Positions 37,949 to 50,800 of a stretch of DNA of 64,000 bases are shown piece after piece. Source of the stretch: Lepisosteus oculatus. Taxonomy: Eukaryota > Chordata > Actinopteri > Semionotiformes > Lepisosteidae. Under the pieces are notes generated by a model. That model was not told the origin of the DNA and did not search any database. It worked only from the letters and a program-made list of their open reading frames with translations. The DNA lies in assembly GCF_040954835.1 (NCBI RefSeq), contig NC_090697.1, positions 11,710,001 to 11,774,000 on the forward strand, in the 5' to 3' direction. A program made the translations under genes and the position numbers. Every line of letters starts with the position of its first letter. Within the stretch, counting starts at the first letter, position 1.

Positions 37949-40059
37949 AAAAGCTCAAGACTGGTTTAAGGCGTGTTCGAATTAATAATCAGATGAAGGC
38001 CACAGCCCAGCGCACATTCCGACGATCCTCCCAGCACTAAAGCAGAACGAATCCTGACTGCAGCAGCACCTGGCTGACAGCATTCGTCTCTGCTGGTGGC
38101 TGTGTAATGGCCTTTCAGTGTGTGGAAGACCGAGTGAGAAGGGTCAAGACAGGGACTATGCTCTGAAAGGTTTTCTGTTAAGCACCTTAGACCACTGTCT
38201 TTCTGCAACTAAAGCCTGTGACTCTTCACACCCGTGTTCAACCGGAGAGAAATGAAACAGACTGCAGGAAACCACATGGCATCTTCCCGGCCTGCTTTGT
38301 TTATGTTTGAAAGACTTCTGACAGTGACCCTTTCCCTGTATGTTCCTCTGATATGTTCAAGTCTCGCCCACTTTTCACGTATAAAAAGGAAAGTGTCACT
38401 TCAGTCAAGCGCGCATATCTTACTGTGTGCGAGGGGAAACCCTTTCTCTGCGATATGCTCCCCTTCAGCTGATCTCTGTCTGACAATCTCCTAAACTGAG
38501 TGAAGACGGAGTTTTCTTCGACGAGCGCCCGCGTTTGAGGAGGCGGCACGTGATGCCCGGCATCTCCGAAGAGATCAGCGGCCATTCCCTCCCTTGTACA
38601 GTACGTCCCACGGCGCGAGTGGGCAAACAGCTCGGACGGGCTGCCCCGGGGGCTCGCTGCGGAATACTCCGGCTGGCAGAGGCTTTCTTTGACCAAACAA
38701 AGGCTTTGTCCGGGATCTCCGGGAAGCCCCGGCTCTCGGGATGGAATGCTCTTCCTTTGTCCCGCTTCAATCCCTCCCCGTCAAAACAGCCTGTTGCAGT
38801 GGCGCTGAAGGCGCTCACACCCCCTCTCCTTTAACAAGGTCAATAAAGACTACTAGTTGAACGCTGATGAGCCAGTGTCCTGTCATGGTTGCTGACGAGG
38901 GGCTTCACAGACCAGCGAAACTAATTCTGCCGCTACCCTGTGCTCGTCTCCTTATATTATTATTCGTCTAGTTCGCTCTATCGCTTTTTTGTAAAAACTC
39001 GACCGTTCCGCTTGCAGCGGAAGACAAATAAATCGGCACTATGCAGTTGAAACAACGCTATTCATTCGAAACAATTGATGTTGTGTATAAATCCCGTAAT
39101 TTATCTTTTTTTTTTTAATGGTGCAGAAGACATACTGTAGGTTTTGGAATTGCTGTCTAAACTCACTAGGATGAATCGGGGCTTAATAATAAAAGGTTTA
39201 AAAAACAGTGCAAAAAAAATTAGAGGTAAACAAGAAATCCTGGATAACCATGATGAATTAGCAAATGAAGGGTGGCAATTCTCCTGTCGCTGGCTGTAGT
39301 CTCTGACTTTTCTCACACAAACAGAAGACACCTCTGCTGTTTCTGGCTTTCCTAAAGCCATGGACACCCAGGTGTGTTGGACTCCATTCCCTCAGGGCCT
39401 GCAGTCTCCAGCCTTTTGTTGCAACTGAGCTCTCAGTTACACAGATCGTTTATCACTCGGTTACGAGTCCGTAACTGAACCAACATACTGCTTGGCTAGA
39501 AGCCCTGCAAGAGCTTTTCTACTCAAAGGTTAGAGATTTTAAGTCACTTAAGAAACACATTAGCTAAAAGTCAACGTCCTTGGAACTGAAACAAAGAGTT
39601 CAAAATAAACCTTTTATTAAGCCCATTCAGGGTTCAATATTTCATTGATTGCTCAAGTGGAACAAAAACCTGCCAGTGTGAAGATCTCCAGGACTAAGAC
39701 TGGGAACTCCTGACATAATGGGTCAAATTCATCAACAACATAACTGTAACATTCACTAATAAATACAAGAATATTTCTAACCTGTCTCCAAAGCATTTTA
39801 GAAGTAAGGTTTTAATGAGTTAACAGCTGTAGGAGATCATCCTGACAAATCGTGTTGAATCGCCTTTGCTTGTAAAGGATGCTTTCAACTGCAAAAGAGA
39901 GAAGAAATGTCAGCCCACAGCTGGTTTTCCATTTCTGTCTCCAGCCTGTCCATCCCATGTGTTTATTTTAAGACGTCCTCATTAATGCCATATTGATTTT
40001 GTCATGAACTTACAGCCAGGGAAGATTTTGAACCTCTGCAGATTCTCTCATTGCCATAG
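37949..40059. other. Intergenic DNA with a CpG-rich patch at 38.5-38.8 kb
   Basis: The patch at about 38515-38790 is rich in CpG and GC compared with its flanks and could be an orphan CpG island. No splice-bounded exon was found. The remainder is AT-rich, with no recognised repeat. Confidence 0.4.
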
Positions 40060-40225
40060 CGTCCCTGTCACTATACTGGGGCATTAGGACTCACACGGAC
40101 ACCTCTTCCAGCAGCAATCTTAACCTTCCCAGGAGGTCTCCTGTCCAGGAACCGGCCAGGCTCACACCTGCTGGGCTTCAGTGGGCTGCCAGGTGTGAGC
40201 TGCAGGGTGATATGGCTGCTGGCTG
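40060..40225 (-). repeat. 5S rRNA-derived SINE, 5' half only
   Basis: The minus strand reads from CCATATCACCCTGCAGCTC (about 40215) through CTCAGCAGG-like and TGGACAGGAGACCTCC segments to ATAGTGACAGGGACGC (about 40060). The body and tail beyond are missing. Confidence 0.7.
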
Positions 40226-40344
40226 TGGAGTTACTACAGTCTTCCAGTTCAGATTGGATGATCCCATACTTGAAGGGTCATTCAGCACAGAGCTCAATCT
40301 GTAATGGGCAAGGCGACATCATCTGACACCACATCATGACACCA

Positions 40345-40432
40345 CATCATTGGTGGTGGTGGAGGGGAGTCCCCATTATCTGTAAAGCGCTTTGAGTGGA
40401 GTGTCCAGAAAAACGCTATAGAAGTGTAAGCA

Positions 40433-40470
<38 letters not shown>
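40345..40470 (+). repeat. 5S-type SINE 3' end with (ATT)n tail
   Basis: GTGGTGGTGGAGGGGAGTCC and GTAAAGCGCTTTGAGTGG lead into an ATT run ending near 40470. It faces the opposite way to the adjacent 5' half at 40060-40225, so it is a separate insertion or a rearranged copy. Confidence 0.75.
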
Positions 40471-40539
40471 CTGTCATTCTTGAAGAGCCGGGCCTTCAAG
40501 TACTTATGAGCCTCTTCCTTCCAAGCATGTGGCCCAGGG

Positions 40540-40690
40540 ACAGAGTGTTTGGCACCAGTGCAGATCCAGTATCCTGGGTTTGACTCCTGTTTGGGTGTCT
40601 GTCTGCGTGGAGTCTGCATGTTGTGTTTTGTGTTTTCACAGGGGGATCCTCTGACCTCGTAAAAGGCATATAGGTTAGGTTTCTTAGGCT
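40540..40690 (+). repeat. tRNA-headed interspersed repeat, fragment
   Basis: CCTGGGTTTGACTCCTG (B-box-like) and GTCTGCGTGGAGTCTGCATG match the front half of the family at 10.2 kb. The 3' half is not seen. Confidence 0.4.
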
Positions 40691-41923
40691 GCTCTACATC
40701 GTCCGATTGACCTGCTTTCGTTATGGTCTGACATTCTACCCATACAATATGAAAATCAGACTAACATTCTGAACAAATTGGTCCTATGTAGTGCTCTCTA
40801 GTGTGTACTGCTACAGTTCACGTTCTTACAGTGCCTCTCGTGTGTGTATCAGATGTCGTTGCTCCACAACACAGTTTTCATACAGGGGACCAGTTAACCC
40901 TGTAAGCATCCTACGGTACGTGACAATCGGAAATATCCATGACTTTTAGAATAACCTTTTTTTCTTTTGCTCGGTTAGAAAAACCGGGAAAACCCGGGCA
41001 ATAAATCTTTGAAAGGACAGTTTCCAGCCCGCCTCGTGACTTGTGAGAAGACCCAGGTAGAAGGAAAGGTTTTCAAATGCCGTTAAAACACAAGGCAAGC
41101 AAAAAAAAAAACAACAACAACAAACCCATCAATTTAAAAAGATCGGATTGAAAAACAGGCCTGGCTGTTCAAGGGGTGGCACGGTGTCGTTCGGTTCAAT
41201 TCGGTGAACACGTTGCCCTCTGCAGTGCGCGTATTATTCCAGATGTTTTCCCGCTGTCAGCTGATGAAGGGGACGCGGCACCTTTAAGAGACTGGTCCCG
41301 GCTGCTCACCGCTGGCCCCGTGCTGGTTTCCCACTGGGATACTCACAGATGTGCGTGGTATGTCAGTCTGTACACAGCGCGTCTTTTTTCGGGCTCAGCC
41401 TGCAGACGTCTTGGGATAAAGAAACGGGGGTTTATAAGCAGAACTTGGGAACTTGAGCACTTTTCTTCCTCTCCTGTCTGGTCCGGTTTCAGCTTCTTGT
41501 GGACTCGAAATGATTTGTCTATATGCGGTCTGTAAAACATTCGATGAACCCGGTTATGTTGGGGGGTGTTTTATCTATATACACACATTAGTTTTGACTG
41601 AAAATACTCAATATATTTGTTCCAGATGTGAATTGTGTGGTGGAAAACAGCTCCGAGCTTTGGTCTCCCAGTGTCTTTGGAATTTTTAAAAAATATAATT
41701 TGTTCTCCTTCTGCGCAGCCAAACTGTGACGCTAGCGCCCAAGTGGAAACAAGTTAAATTTTAACTTCTTCGCTGCGCCACAGTTCGACCTTCTGTGGTG
41801 GGGGGGTCCGAGGAATTCAACCACATCCCAGACATCAGAAAAATGTGAGCGGTAACTTGTGGGACTTTTACTTCACCCGAGACTCCTACCAGCAGTAGCA
41901 ACAGCAGCAGCAGCAGCGGCAAT
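40691..41923. other. CYS1: Upstream region of CYS1
   Basis: The CYS1 promoter and 5' UTR should lie here. CpG density rises from about 41.7 kb into the first exon. A CAG/CAA run at about 41890-41920 ends four bases before the start codon and would be 5' UTR. No TATA box or perfect X-box was found close to the start. Confidence 0.4.
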
Positions 41924-44797
41924 ATGGGTAGCGGCAGCAGCAGAGGGAAAAAAATCGCACCCGAATTGGTGAGAGAGGCAAAGGCTTACCGAGCGGAGAA
42001 AAAAGACGGCAACGAACGAGACCCTAAAGACGACAGTCGCTTATTCACAAGCTACAAGGTCCCGAATATTTCCGACTTCAGCCAGTCAGGCAACAGGCTC
42101 CGACCGCACTGCCACAGCGAAGGAAACGATTCCGACGTTTCCGCGGACGACGATGAAGACGACATCGACAGGGAGCTGGACCGGGTGCTGGCGGAGTGCG
42201 ACGGTCGCCGTTTCTACTCCCACAGGACGCCTCCGAAGAAGTCGCTTGGCCGATCTCACACGTACAGCTTCTGTAATGCGAGACAGGTGCACCCGAGGAA
42301 CGAGTTCAGCTCCACGCCGCGCACGCAGAGTGTGGAGCAGCTGAAAGTGGGGAAACAGCCTCCCCAGGGACCCGACACCGGGAAGAGGGGGGACGTCACG
42401 CTCGGTTTTCCTCGGGAGAAAAGCCTTTTCGCTCCTGACTCGGGCGCCGTGAGCTCTCGGTTAAATGTAAGTCACGGTTCCCGAGAAAACAAATGTCAGG
42501 ATAACTTGTGCGTGCACACGTTTAGAGGTCTCCCGGTGGGTGTGCTGATTAATAGGGGGGCATTTTTAGACTTATGAGAGCTGGGACATTTAAAGAAGGG
42601 CGCAACAGCGTGTGCTTGTAGAAAGATATTTATGCATTCATTTACATTAACTGGATAATCGGTTATTTGAGATTTCGCGCACGGTGCATTTCGAGAAAGC
42701 TTTTGAGCACACGTCAAGTGGGTGAATAACGAAAAGTTTCTTGGTCTATTATTAATTAAAAAAAAACAAGGTAATTCCGAATTCTAAATCCGTCGCCGAG
42801 GGGGCGTGTACGTAGAGTTCAGTGAAAACACCGTGAATGTCTACTGTAAACTCTAACAAGAATGAGCTGGTCTGTTGGATCGGACGCGCTGGAATTCATG
42901 ATCAGTGATCCCGACAAACTTCGAAACTTCCAGCGTGCGAGCTCATGTTTCTGTCACGTCACCAATGACAGAAATCTGCTCTGGGATAAAAACTGCGGAC
43001 CGTGGTGTTGTGGAGCGTAGAACTCTGTCTCTTGGAGGAAAGACAAATGTTTGTACTCCTCGAATACAGACCTGCGTATTAATTTGCATCTGAACAGCAC
43101 TATTGCATAAAACATAACATCCTAGTCGTACAGCGCAACGCTTTCGTAGATATTTAAGTATGTGCTGTACATTTGATGTTTTTTATACAATATACAATTC
43201 GATGTTCTTAATCTGTTTACTGTTAACAATTCTTTATTGTTAAAAGGACACGTTGGTTCACAGAATCGAGGGCACTACACACAGCGAACCCACAGACGCG
43301 TGAGTACCTTTCTTTAATTATTTATCTCCCCCGACTGTAAGTTGTCGAGCCGCGGGTCTATACACCGTTTGGGAATATCAAATTATCCACATGTATATTT
43401 AAAAAGCAAATAAGATATAACAGGGACGTCGTATTTTTTTTTTAGATGAGCAGTAAAAATGCAAAGCCTTTTAATAAACCGTTTCCTTACATACAGTTTA
43501 TGGCGCATGCATCTGTAAAACAAGACGTACGGGTTAACATTCACTGGAAAATATTTGGAAAGAAATCGCTTCACAGCTGGATGTGAGAACGACTATACAT
43601 GTTCTCCTCGATTAGTCAAAATACCACACAAAACTCATTCAAAACGAATTTGCAGGGTTCTTTCAAAGTGTGTTGAGGTTTTGTAGCAAGCCTACAAAAG
43701 GATTTGTAAGGATTCTGTTCAGAATGTGTATGGGCTATTAATCACTTTGCTGCAGTAAAAGGTTTGAGTGTTACTTTTCCAATAACAGTGCAGGTTGTCT
43801 GTTTCCTACATACAGTAGTGGAATGCTTTTTCTGGGAGGGCTCAGTGTGTTTTTAGTGTTATAGTGTCAGATTACAAATAATTAGCACATAAGCTCTGCT
43901 GAAGCCTCCAGAACTTCACTTTGATCTTGTAACTAATAACGAAATAAATAAACGAAGAGATTTAGATGATGTTTAGGAAAAAATCTGATTTTTAATGAGG
44001 CCAGCCACAATATAAATCATTTTCATACACTTTGAAAAGACTGGATAAAGTGTTGTACATTACAAGATCTATATCAGACACATAAAACTGAATTGTAGAG
44101 TGACAATTATTTGCATTATTAATGTTTATCATAACTGAAGCAGTATTTTCCATGTGTGTATTATTCCATCATTGCACATTGTTTTTCTTGTAAGAAATAG
44201 CAAATCTGAGAAATAATGCTCGTCCATAATGCTGAGTCCGATTGCAGGTGCGGCAGCTGAGCAGGCTGTATGCAAGCTGGCCAAAGTGAAACCAAAACAC
44301 AGTCTGAAGTCTAAGTAAGCCCCACAGACAGGGGTCGCAGCCGAGGAACCCTGGAGCAAAGGCACAGAGGAATGATCTGAAAGGGTAGTCAAAGCTGTAG
44401 CTAAGTGAGCAAGGGTCCATGCCGAACAATCGAGGAGTCAGGTTCGAAGCACAAAATACAGTCCGGAGGGAAGTCAAAATGGGCCTGCTTAAAGCTGGAA
44501 TAAACACACACAGGGGGAGGAGACGTCAAGCCGAGGTCCTGACTCTCTCTGGTCATTAAAAATCCCGGGGCGCTTCTCGAAAAGAGTAGGGGTGTAACCC
44601 CGGCGTCCTGGCCAAATTTCCCATTGGAAACTGAACTGGTTTCATCCCTCTGCTCTCCTCCCCACTGAGAGCTGATGTGTGGTGAGCGTACTGGCGCACT
44701 ATGGCTGCTGTCTCATCATCCAGGTGGAGGGGAGTCCCCATTACCTGTGAAACACTTTGAGTGGAGTGTCCAGAAAAGCGCTATATAAGTGTAAGCA

Positions 44798-44835
<38 letters not shown>

Positions 44836-47800
44836 GAAGCAGAGAATGACGTCAAGCAAGCATATAACAAAGCCAGACAAAACTGCCAAGAGAAGATTAG
44901 CAAGAGAAGACTGACACCCAAGAATAAGTCTATGGCTGAGCGGGGAGCCCTGTCATTACAGGTCTTAAATATCTGCTGGTGAGCAAGGTAGTGTCATGCC
45001 CTCTGCAGCCAGAGGGCGCTCCTTCTCTGTCCTGTCCCTAGTTTCCGGTCTGCTGTCCTTCCTGTCCCTCTCTTTCCCTCGGGCTATATATTTCCGGGTC
45101 TTGCACTCTGTCCTCGCTCAGCATTGACGTTCGGATGTCCTGAGACCCGCCTAGCACCAGGGCGCCCCACGTCCGCTCCCTGAGGGCACAGGTTTCTATA
45201 CGGCATTCCTGAACTCTTTGCACTAATGAGCCCGGGCCTTTTTCCCGTCTCGCCGCTACACATATGGGTCTTTTTCCGCTCTCCTGCTCCCCACGGTGAG
45301 TCCCTTTGGACGTCCGTGACAGGTAGGCGCACAGGTGGAATAGATCTCCGTTCCAGTCTCGTTGTCATTATAACCGAGGAGTTAACAGGCCGACTGGGGG
45401 CTTATCTGGTGGCAGCGGTGCCTTGGCAACTACACCTGTGTTTCCACGAGAGCCGGTGTGACAGAAAAAAGGTTACAAATGACACCCCATCTCACCGGTT
45501 AGGTACTTCATTGATCCAAGGATCTCATCCAGACATTGCCTGATATAAACCGGGAGGTCAGCCTCAACAACGTGGACGGGCAGCATGTTCCAGTTTCCCA
45601 CATATCTTTGAGGAAAAATGCACCTCCTGTGCTCAGTTTTAAATCATTTCCACATAGTATTTGTGCCCTGTAGTCGGCGTATGACTGTTCTTTCAGAAAG
45701 GTCCAATGGGTGGACTTTGCCAGTGTCTTTGAGGATTGTGAATACTCGTATTAGTTCTACTCGTAGTCGTCTGAGTACAAGACTGTCACGATTGTAATCC
45801 CTTCTCTGAAGGGCGCTCTGGCTCTTTTACATTTTAGTTGATTTTGTGCACCTGCCTCCTATCCAGTCCCTCCTTATATAAGCCAGACGCTCCTACCATT
45901 CTGGGCTCAGCATTGGAAAGTGGACACCCGGAAGCCCGCTGTCACGATCGCCACTCCTCCTCTTAAGGGCGCTCCAGCCCTTCCTTGTTCTGCCTCATTC
46001 CCCACACCTGTTCCTTATTCCAGCCCCTCTTTAGTTCCACCTTAAAAGCCAGGCGTAGTCGTTACTCGAGGTTCCTCATTGAATCGCGTTTCGTGAGAGC
46101 CCAGGGTCCTGCTGCGTCTGGCTCCATTATGCTTTTAACTTTCTGTTCCTGATTCTCCTCGCCGGTTCTGACCCGGTTCCTGTTCCCCCACCACCCCGGA
46201 TGGATCGCCTGGCCATGGACTTCAGCCCTTGTTTCTGATTGCCCGTTTGGATTTCCTATATGGATTGTTTGCCCCGGACTCACTTCCCCTGGACACCTGC
46301 ACTCCTTGGACATGCCCCCTTGTCTCCATCCCTTCTCCTGCATTATTTTATTCCTACTGTGTCTTCACCAACCGGATCATGTCGTCTGCACAGGGCCCGG
46401 AAAGAACTGCTACGTGACACCCGCCAACCAGCGGGTCCTGGAGTGACCCGACAGCATCGGCTTCACCACGGCGTCCTGACAGTCTGGGTCTGGGGCTCAG
46501 AGCGCCTGGCCTCGTTAACCTGCTTTAATTCCCCGCTCCTACACTGGATCCCGCTCCGGTTTTTAAACCTTGTCTCAGTTTGTCTTGGATGGTTAACCCA
46601 GCTCTGGACTTTTGGACTTCGCCCTGGATTACCCCCTGGACTCCTCTGGACTTGTTCGCCCTGGCCACGCCCCCCCCTGAGCCCCAGTTCACTGTTGCCA
46701 AGCCCCCCTGTTTGTCAGCCTGTCCTGATCCTCATCGTCTCCCCCCTGTGTCCGTTTCCACTTACTTCCGGATTATACTGTCTGCATAGGGTCCCGAACT
46801 ACGCATTGTAACAAAGACAAATAAGGATCAGTTCTTTGAGCCTGTCAGGATATTCTCTTGAGCCTTTAATGTCTCTGGTTGCTCTTCTACGGATGAATTC
46901 CGGAGTTGCTGCATCCTTTCTGGAACACGGTGACCAACATGATACACAGTATTCTAAATGAGGACTTAACGCTGCTTTATACGGTTTTAACACAACGCTC
47001 CTTGATTTAAATTCTATGATTTTAACTGTATATTCTAGCATTCTCTTTGTCCTTTTAACCGCTTCCCCACATTATGTTAAAGGTGAAAATGACATGTCAA
47101 CACAAACACCTAAGTCCTTTGGGTACATACCTAAGTATTGTCCCATTTTGTATTTATAATTCCGTTTTACTGCCTACATTTGTCTACATTAAACATTATT
47201 TGCCAGGTGTTTTTGCACTTGGAATTTTATCTGAAACACTTTGAATTTCATTTGCTGCTTCTACAGTGGTCACTTATTCTCTTAATTTGGTATCATCTGA
47301 AAACATGACAGGTTTACTATGGTGTCCTTTTACAGATCCTGCGGTACTCCACTAATTACATCGTTCCAGTCTGAGTATTCACCCCTTATCTGTACCCTCT
47401 GTTTTCTATTTAATTACCTGTTCGCAATCCAAAGGCTTGTGTTCCCCTGAATGCCTAACACCTCTAATTTGAAATTTAATCTTTTTGAGGGAAATGTATC
47501 AAAAGCCTTCTGAAAGTGTAAAATAAATATGTCTCATGTCCCTTGTGTACCCATTACTGTTGTTGCTTGCTTGTTCAAAGAACTCTAACAGTTTGGTTAG
47601 GCAAACTGTCTTTTTTAAATCCATGATCCTCTAGTTGAGTTCTTATAATTGTTTCCATTACCTTATGTGCAAAAGAAGTCAAACCTCTTGGTCTAGAATG
47701 ACCTGGTTTAGTTTTTTCATCCTTTTTGTGAATGGACACTACATTAGCAATTTGTCCAGTCCCTGGGTTCTACCCCGTCTTGAAAGACTGTGGTCCTTGA

Positions 47801-50800
47801 GTACGATTGCTAAGATAGCACTAGACCCCAGGGATTTATCCATCTTGAGAGCTTTTAGTACCTGAAATACCTCTCCCTCCTCTATGGTAATACAGTTAAA
47901 TAAAGATTGTATTTCCTTCTGCTTCCTGAGGTCTTTTGCTGGCTTCCTCCTTAGTGAAATACTCATTTGCTACCTCAGCCATTTCCCTTTCATTGTCTAA
48001 ACTAGGGAAGCCAGACGTTAAGGGACTTTATTATTAAGGGTGTCACGATTGTCATCACTCCCCCTAAAGGGCACTCCGGCTCTTTCACATTTCGGTTGAT
48101 TTTGTGCACCTGCCTCCTATCCAGCGCTTCCTTAAAAGCCAGACGCTCACTCTATTCCTGGCTCTGCATTGGAAGACGGACGCCCGGAGGCCCGCCTACC
48201 ACCAAGTTGCCCTTCATCCGTAGCCTGAGGGCATCGGCTTCCTGTCGGCGTCCTGACCCAGCTGAGTCCGGGGCTCAGAGGGCCTGGCCTCGTCACCCCC
48301 GTTGTTATTCCCTCTCCCTGCACCAGATCCCGTTCCGGTTTTTAACTTTGTCTAGTTGTCGTCGTCTCATCTGGATTTCACGGTTTTTGGTCTATTTGAC
48401 ATCGCCCCCGTTTTCCCCCTGGACTCCCTCGGACTGGATTGCCTGGACCGCGCCCTCCCGAGCACCAGGGCACCGCCGTCACGCCCCCCTGTTCGTCAAC
48501 CTGCGCAGTTTCTCGCCATCTTCTCCCGTGTTTGTTTCACTCCCTTCTGGATTCTATCGCCTGCATAGGGTCCTGAAAAACGCTTTCATGACAAAGGGAA
48601 TTTACATTGGTGTTTCCATTTTGTTGACCACTACCTCCGGGTCTCCAACACAGGTTCCACAATGAAGGTCTTTACACTGAGCCCTGGTGCAACAAAAGCA
48701 ACCTGATATTCCACAGAGGTCTGTCATCACAGTACCGGCCAGGCCCAGCCCTTCTTAGCCTCCTAGAGCTGTCAAAACCAGCCTCTGAGTTGGTAATGCT
48801 GCTGTTGACTGAACACCCAGGTTTTCATATCAAGAACCACACAGACAGTGTATTCAGAAAGTATTCACTTGGATTTGTCCACAAAGTGTAATTTTGCAAA
48901 CTGAAATAGGGATACATTTACTGTAGATGGGAGTTTTTTTTTTGCAACCAATCTAGTATTTTTTCAAAGTGGAAAGTTCTAGATTGTTTTACATGTAATT
49001 TAAAAGAAAACCCTGAAATGTTTTGATTTGCTAAGTATTCGCTCCCCCCTCTTGGCTATGACACATCAGATTGTGCCTTAGGGTTTCTAATGCCTTTGTG
49101 AGATCACTCTAAAACTTGGATGGAGTCCACTTGTGGTTGCTTTAATGGGTTGACGGGTTGACATGGTTTCAGAATAAACACGCGTAAGTTGAGGTCACTC
49201 AGTGGACAGTGCACGTGAGAGCAGAAGCTCCACCGTGAAGATCTGTTACGCCCTCTGCAGCCAGAGGGCGCTCCTTCTCTGTCCTGTCTCTCATTTCCGC
49301 TTCTCTGCTGTCCTTCCGGTGTTTCTCTCTCTGGGGCTATATATTTCTGGGTCTCTCATTTGCCTTGGCTCAGCATTGACGTTCGGATGTCCTGAAACCC
49401 GCCTAGCACCAGGTCGCCCCACATCCGCTACCTGAGGGCATAGGTTTCTATACGGCATTCCCTGAACAGCTGAGCCCGGGCTAACCCCTGTCTCGCCGCT
49501 ATGCATAGGGTCTTTTTACGCTCTCCTGCCATTCCACGGTTCGTCCTTTCCGACAATCCGTGACAAGATCGAAGTGCTGTTCATGACTGTTGGATGCGAG
49601 GAGGCAGAGATCCGTGCATCTGTGAAGAGGAATCTGTGTATAAGAACATATCCACATTGGCAAAAATGTCTCCTGTCTCTTCCCAGAGCAGGCTGTCCTC
49701 CAAAACTGGGCAGCTGGGCAAGAAGGACCTTGGTTAGCGCAGTGACCAAGAACCGAGTGACCACTCTGACAGAACCGTAGAGTTCCCTAGCCGAGACTGG
49801 AGAACCTGTCCAAGGACAGACATCTCTGCAGCACTACACAGATTGAGTCCCTAGGGCAGACGGGCAAGGTGTAAGCAAAGAGCACCCCTGGGGTTTGCAA
49901 GAAGGCACATAACAAACCCTGTGTCACGATTGTTACTCCTCCTCTTAAGGGCGCTCCAGCCCTTCCTCGTTCTGTCCCATTCCCCACACCTGTTCCTCAT
50001 TCCAGCCCCTCTTTAGTTCCACCTTTAAAGCCAGACGCAGGCGATTGCTGGGGGCTTCTCATTGATTTCCGCATTGTGAGAGCCCGGGGTCCTGCTGCGT
50101 CTGGCTCTGTTATGGTTTTAGTTTCCTGTTCCTGATTCCCTGTCCCGCCGGTCCCGACCCGGTTCTGGTTTTAACTTCGGATGGATCCCCTGGTCTTGGA
50201 CTAAACTTCCCGTCTTGGATTCCCCCGCTGGATTTACCCTTGGATTGTTCGCCCTGGATTCACTCCCCCCGGACACCAGCACTGCATGGACACGCCCCCC
50301 TGTCGCCTGACCGACTCCTGCATGATATTTTTCTTCACCTTTTGGATCGTGTTGTCCGCATAGGGCCCGGAAAGAACTGTTCCTTGACACCCTGAGACCA
50401 TATGGGAAAAGATATGGGAAACAAAAATTGACCTCTTTGGCCTGAGCACAGAACGTTATTCCCGGTGCAAACTAAGCGCAGCTCATCACCTGTGTAACTA
50501 TGAAGCATGGCGGTAGCAGCGTCATTGTACGGGGCTGCTTTTCAGTAGCAGGGACTCGGTCTGTAAGGAGGCAAACAAATGAATGGAGCAGGCAAAATCC
50601 TTGAGGAGGACCTGCTCCAGCCAGTAACAGCTCACGCCAGGGCAAGGGTTCGCGTTCCAGCAGGACCACCTCACCCCCCCACGCATGCAGCCAGAGTGAC
50701 ACTGGAGAGGCTTCAGAACAAGAAGGCGAAGGTCCTTGAGCGGCCCAGAGGGCGGCAGTGAGACACTCGAGATTTTTCTTTATCAAAATAAAATTTATTC

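Larger units (their letters stand above)
45470..48035 (-). mobile_element. CR1-like LINE, broken by LTR insertions
   Basis: Minus-strand pieces in order: FQVLKALKMDKSLGSSAI (about 47.87 kb), a segment of RT with RKQRVQIRGEYSDWND then VISGVPQ (about 47.37 kb), and LSPHLEYCVSCWSPCSRKDA then RRRATRDIKG (about 46.9 kb). The 3' UTR follows at 45783-45470. This is CR1/L2-clade order. Stops and frameshifts are frequent. A solo LTR (45784-46813) splits the 3' region with TSD AAGAC, so the LINE is older than the LTR. Confidence 0.8.

Noticed and set aside
38301-38818. Frames of 117-131 codons in the CpG-rich patch
   Set aside because: Open frames are expected in GC-rich DNA; no motif and no splice partner.
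44992-45321. An intact endogenous retrovirus
   Set aside because: Only the LTR is present, with target duplications immediately outside; no gag, pol or env sequence lies between LTRs of one family.
46239-46811. A 190-codon open frame on the plus strand
   Set aside because: It runs across the boundary of two nested solo LTRs; the Pro/Leu-rich product follows base composition, not a protein family.
48096-48665. A 189-codon open frame on the plus strand
   Set aside because: Almost entirely inside a solo LTR and continuing past its end; no retroelement protein motif.
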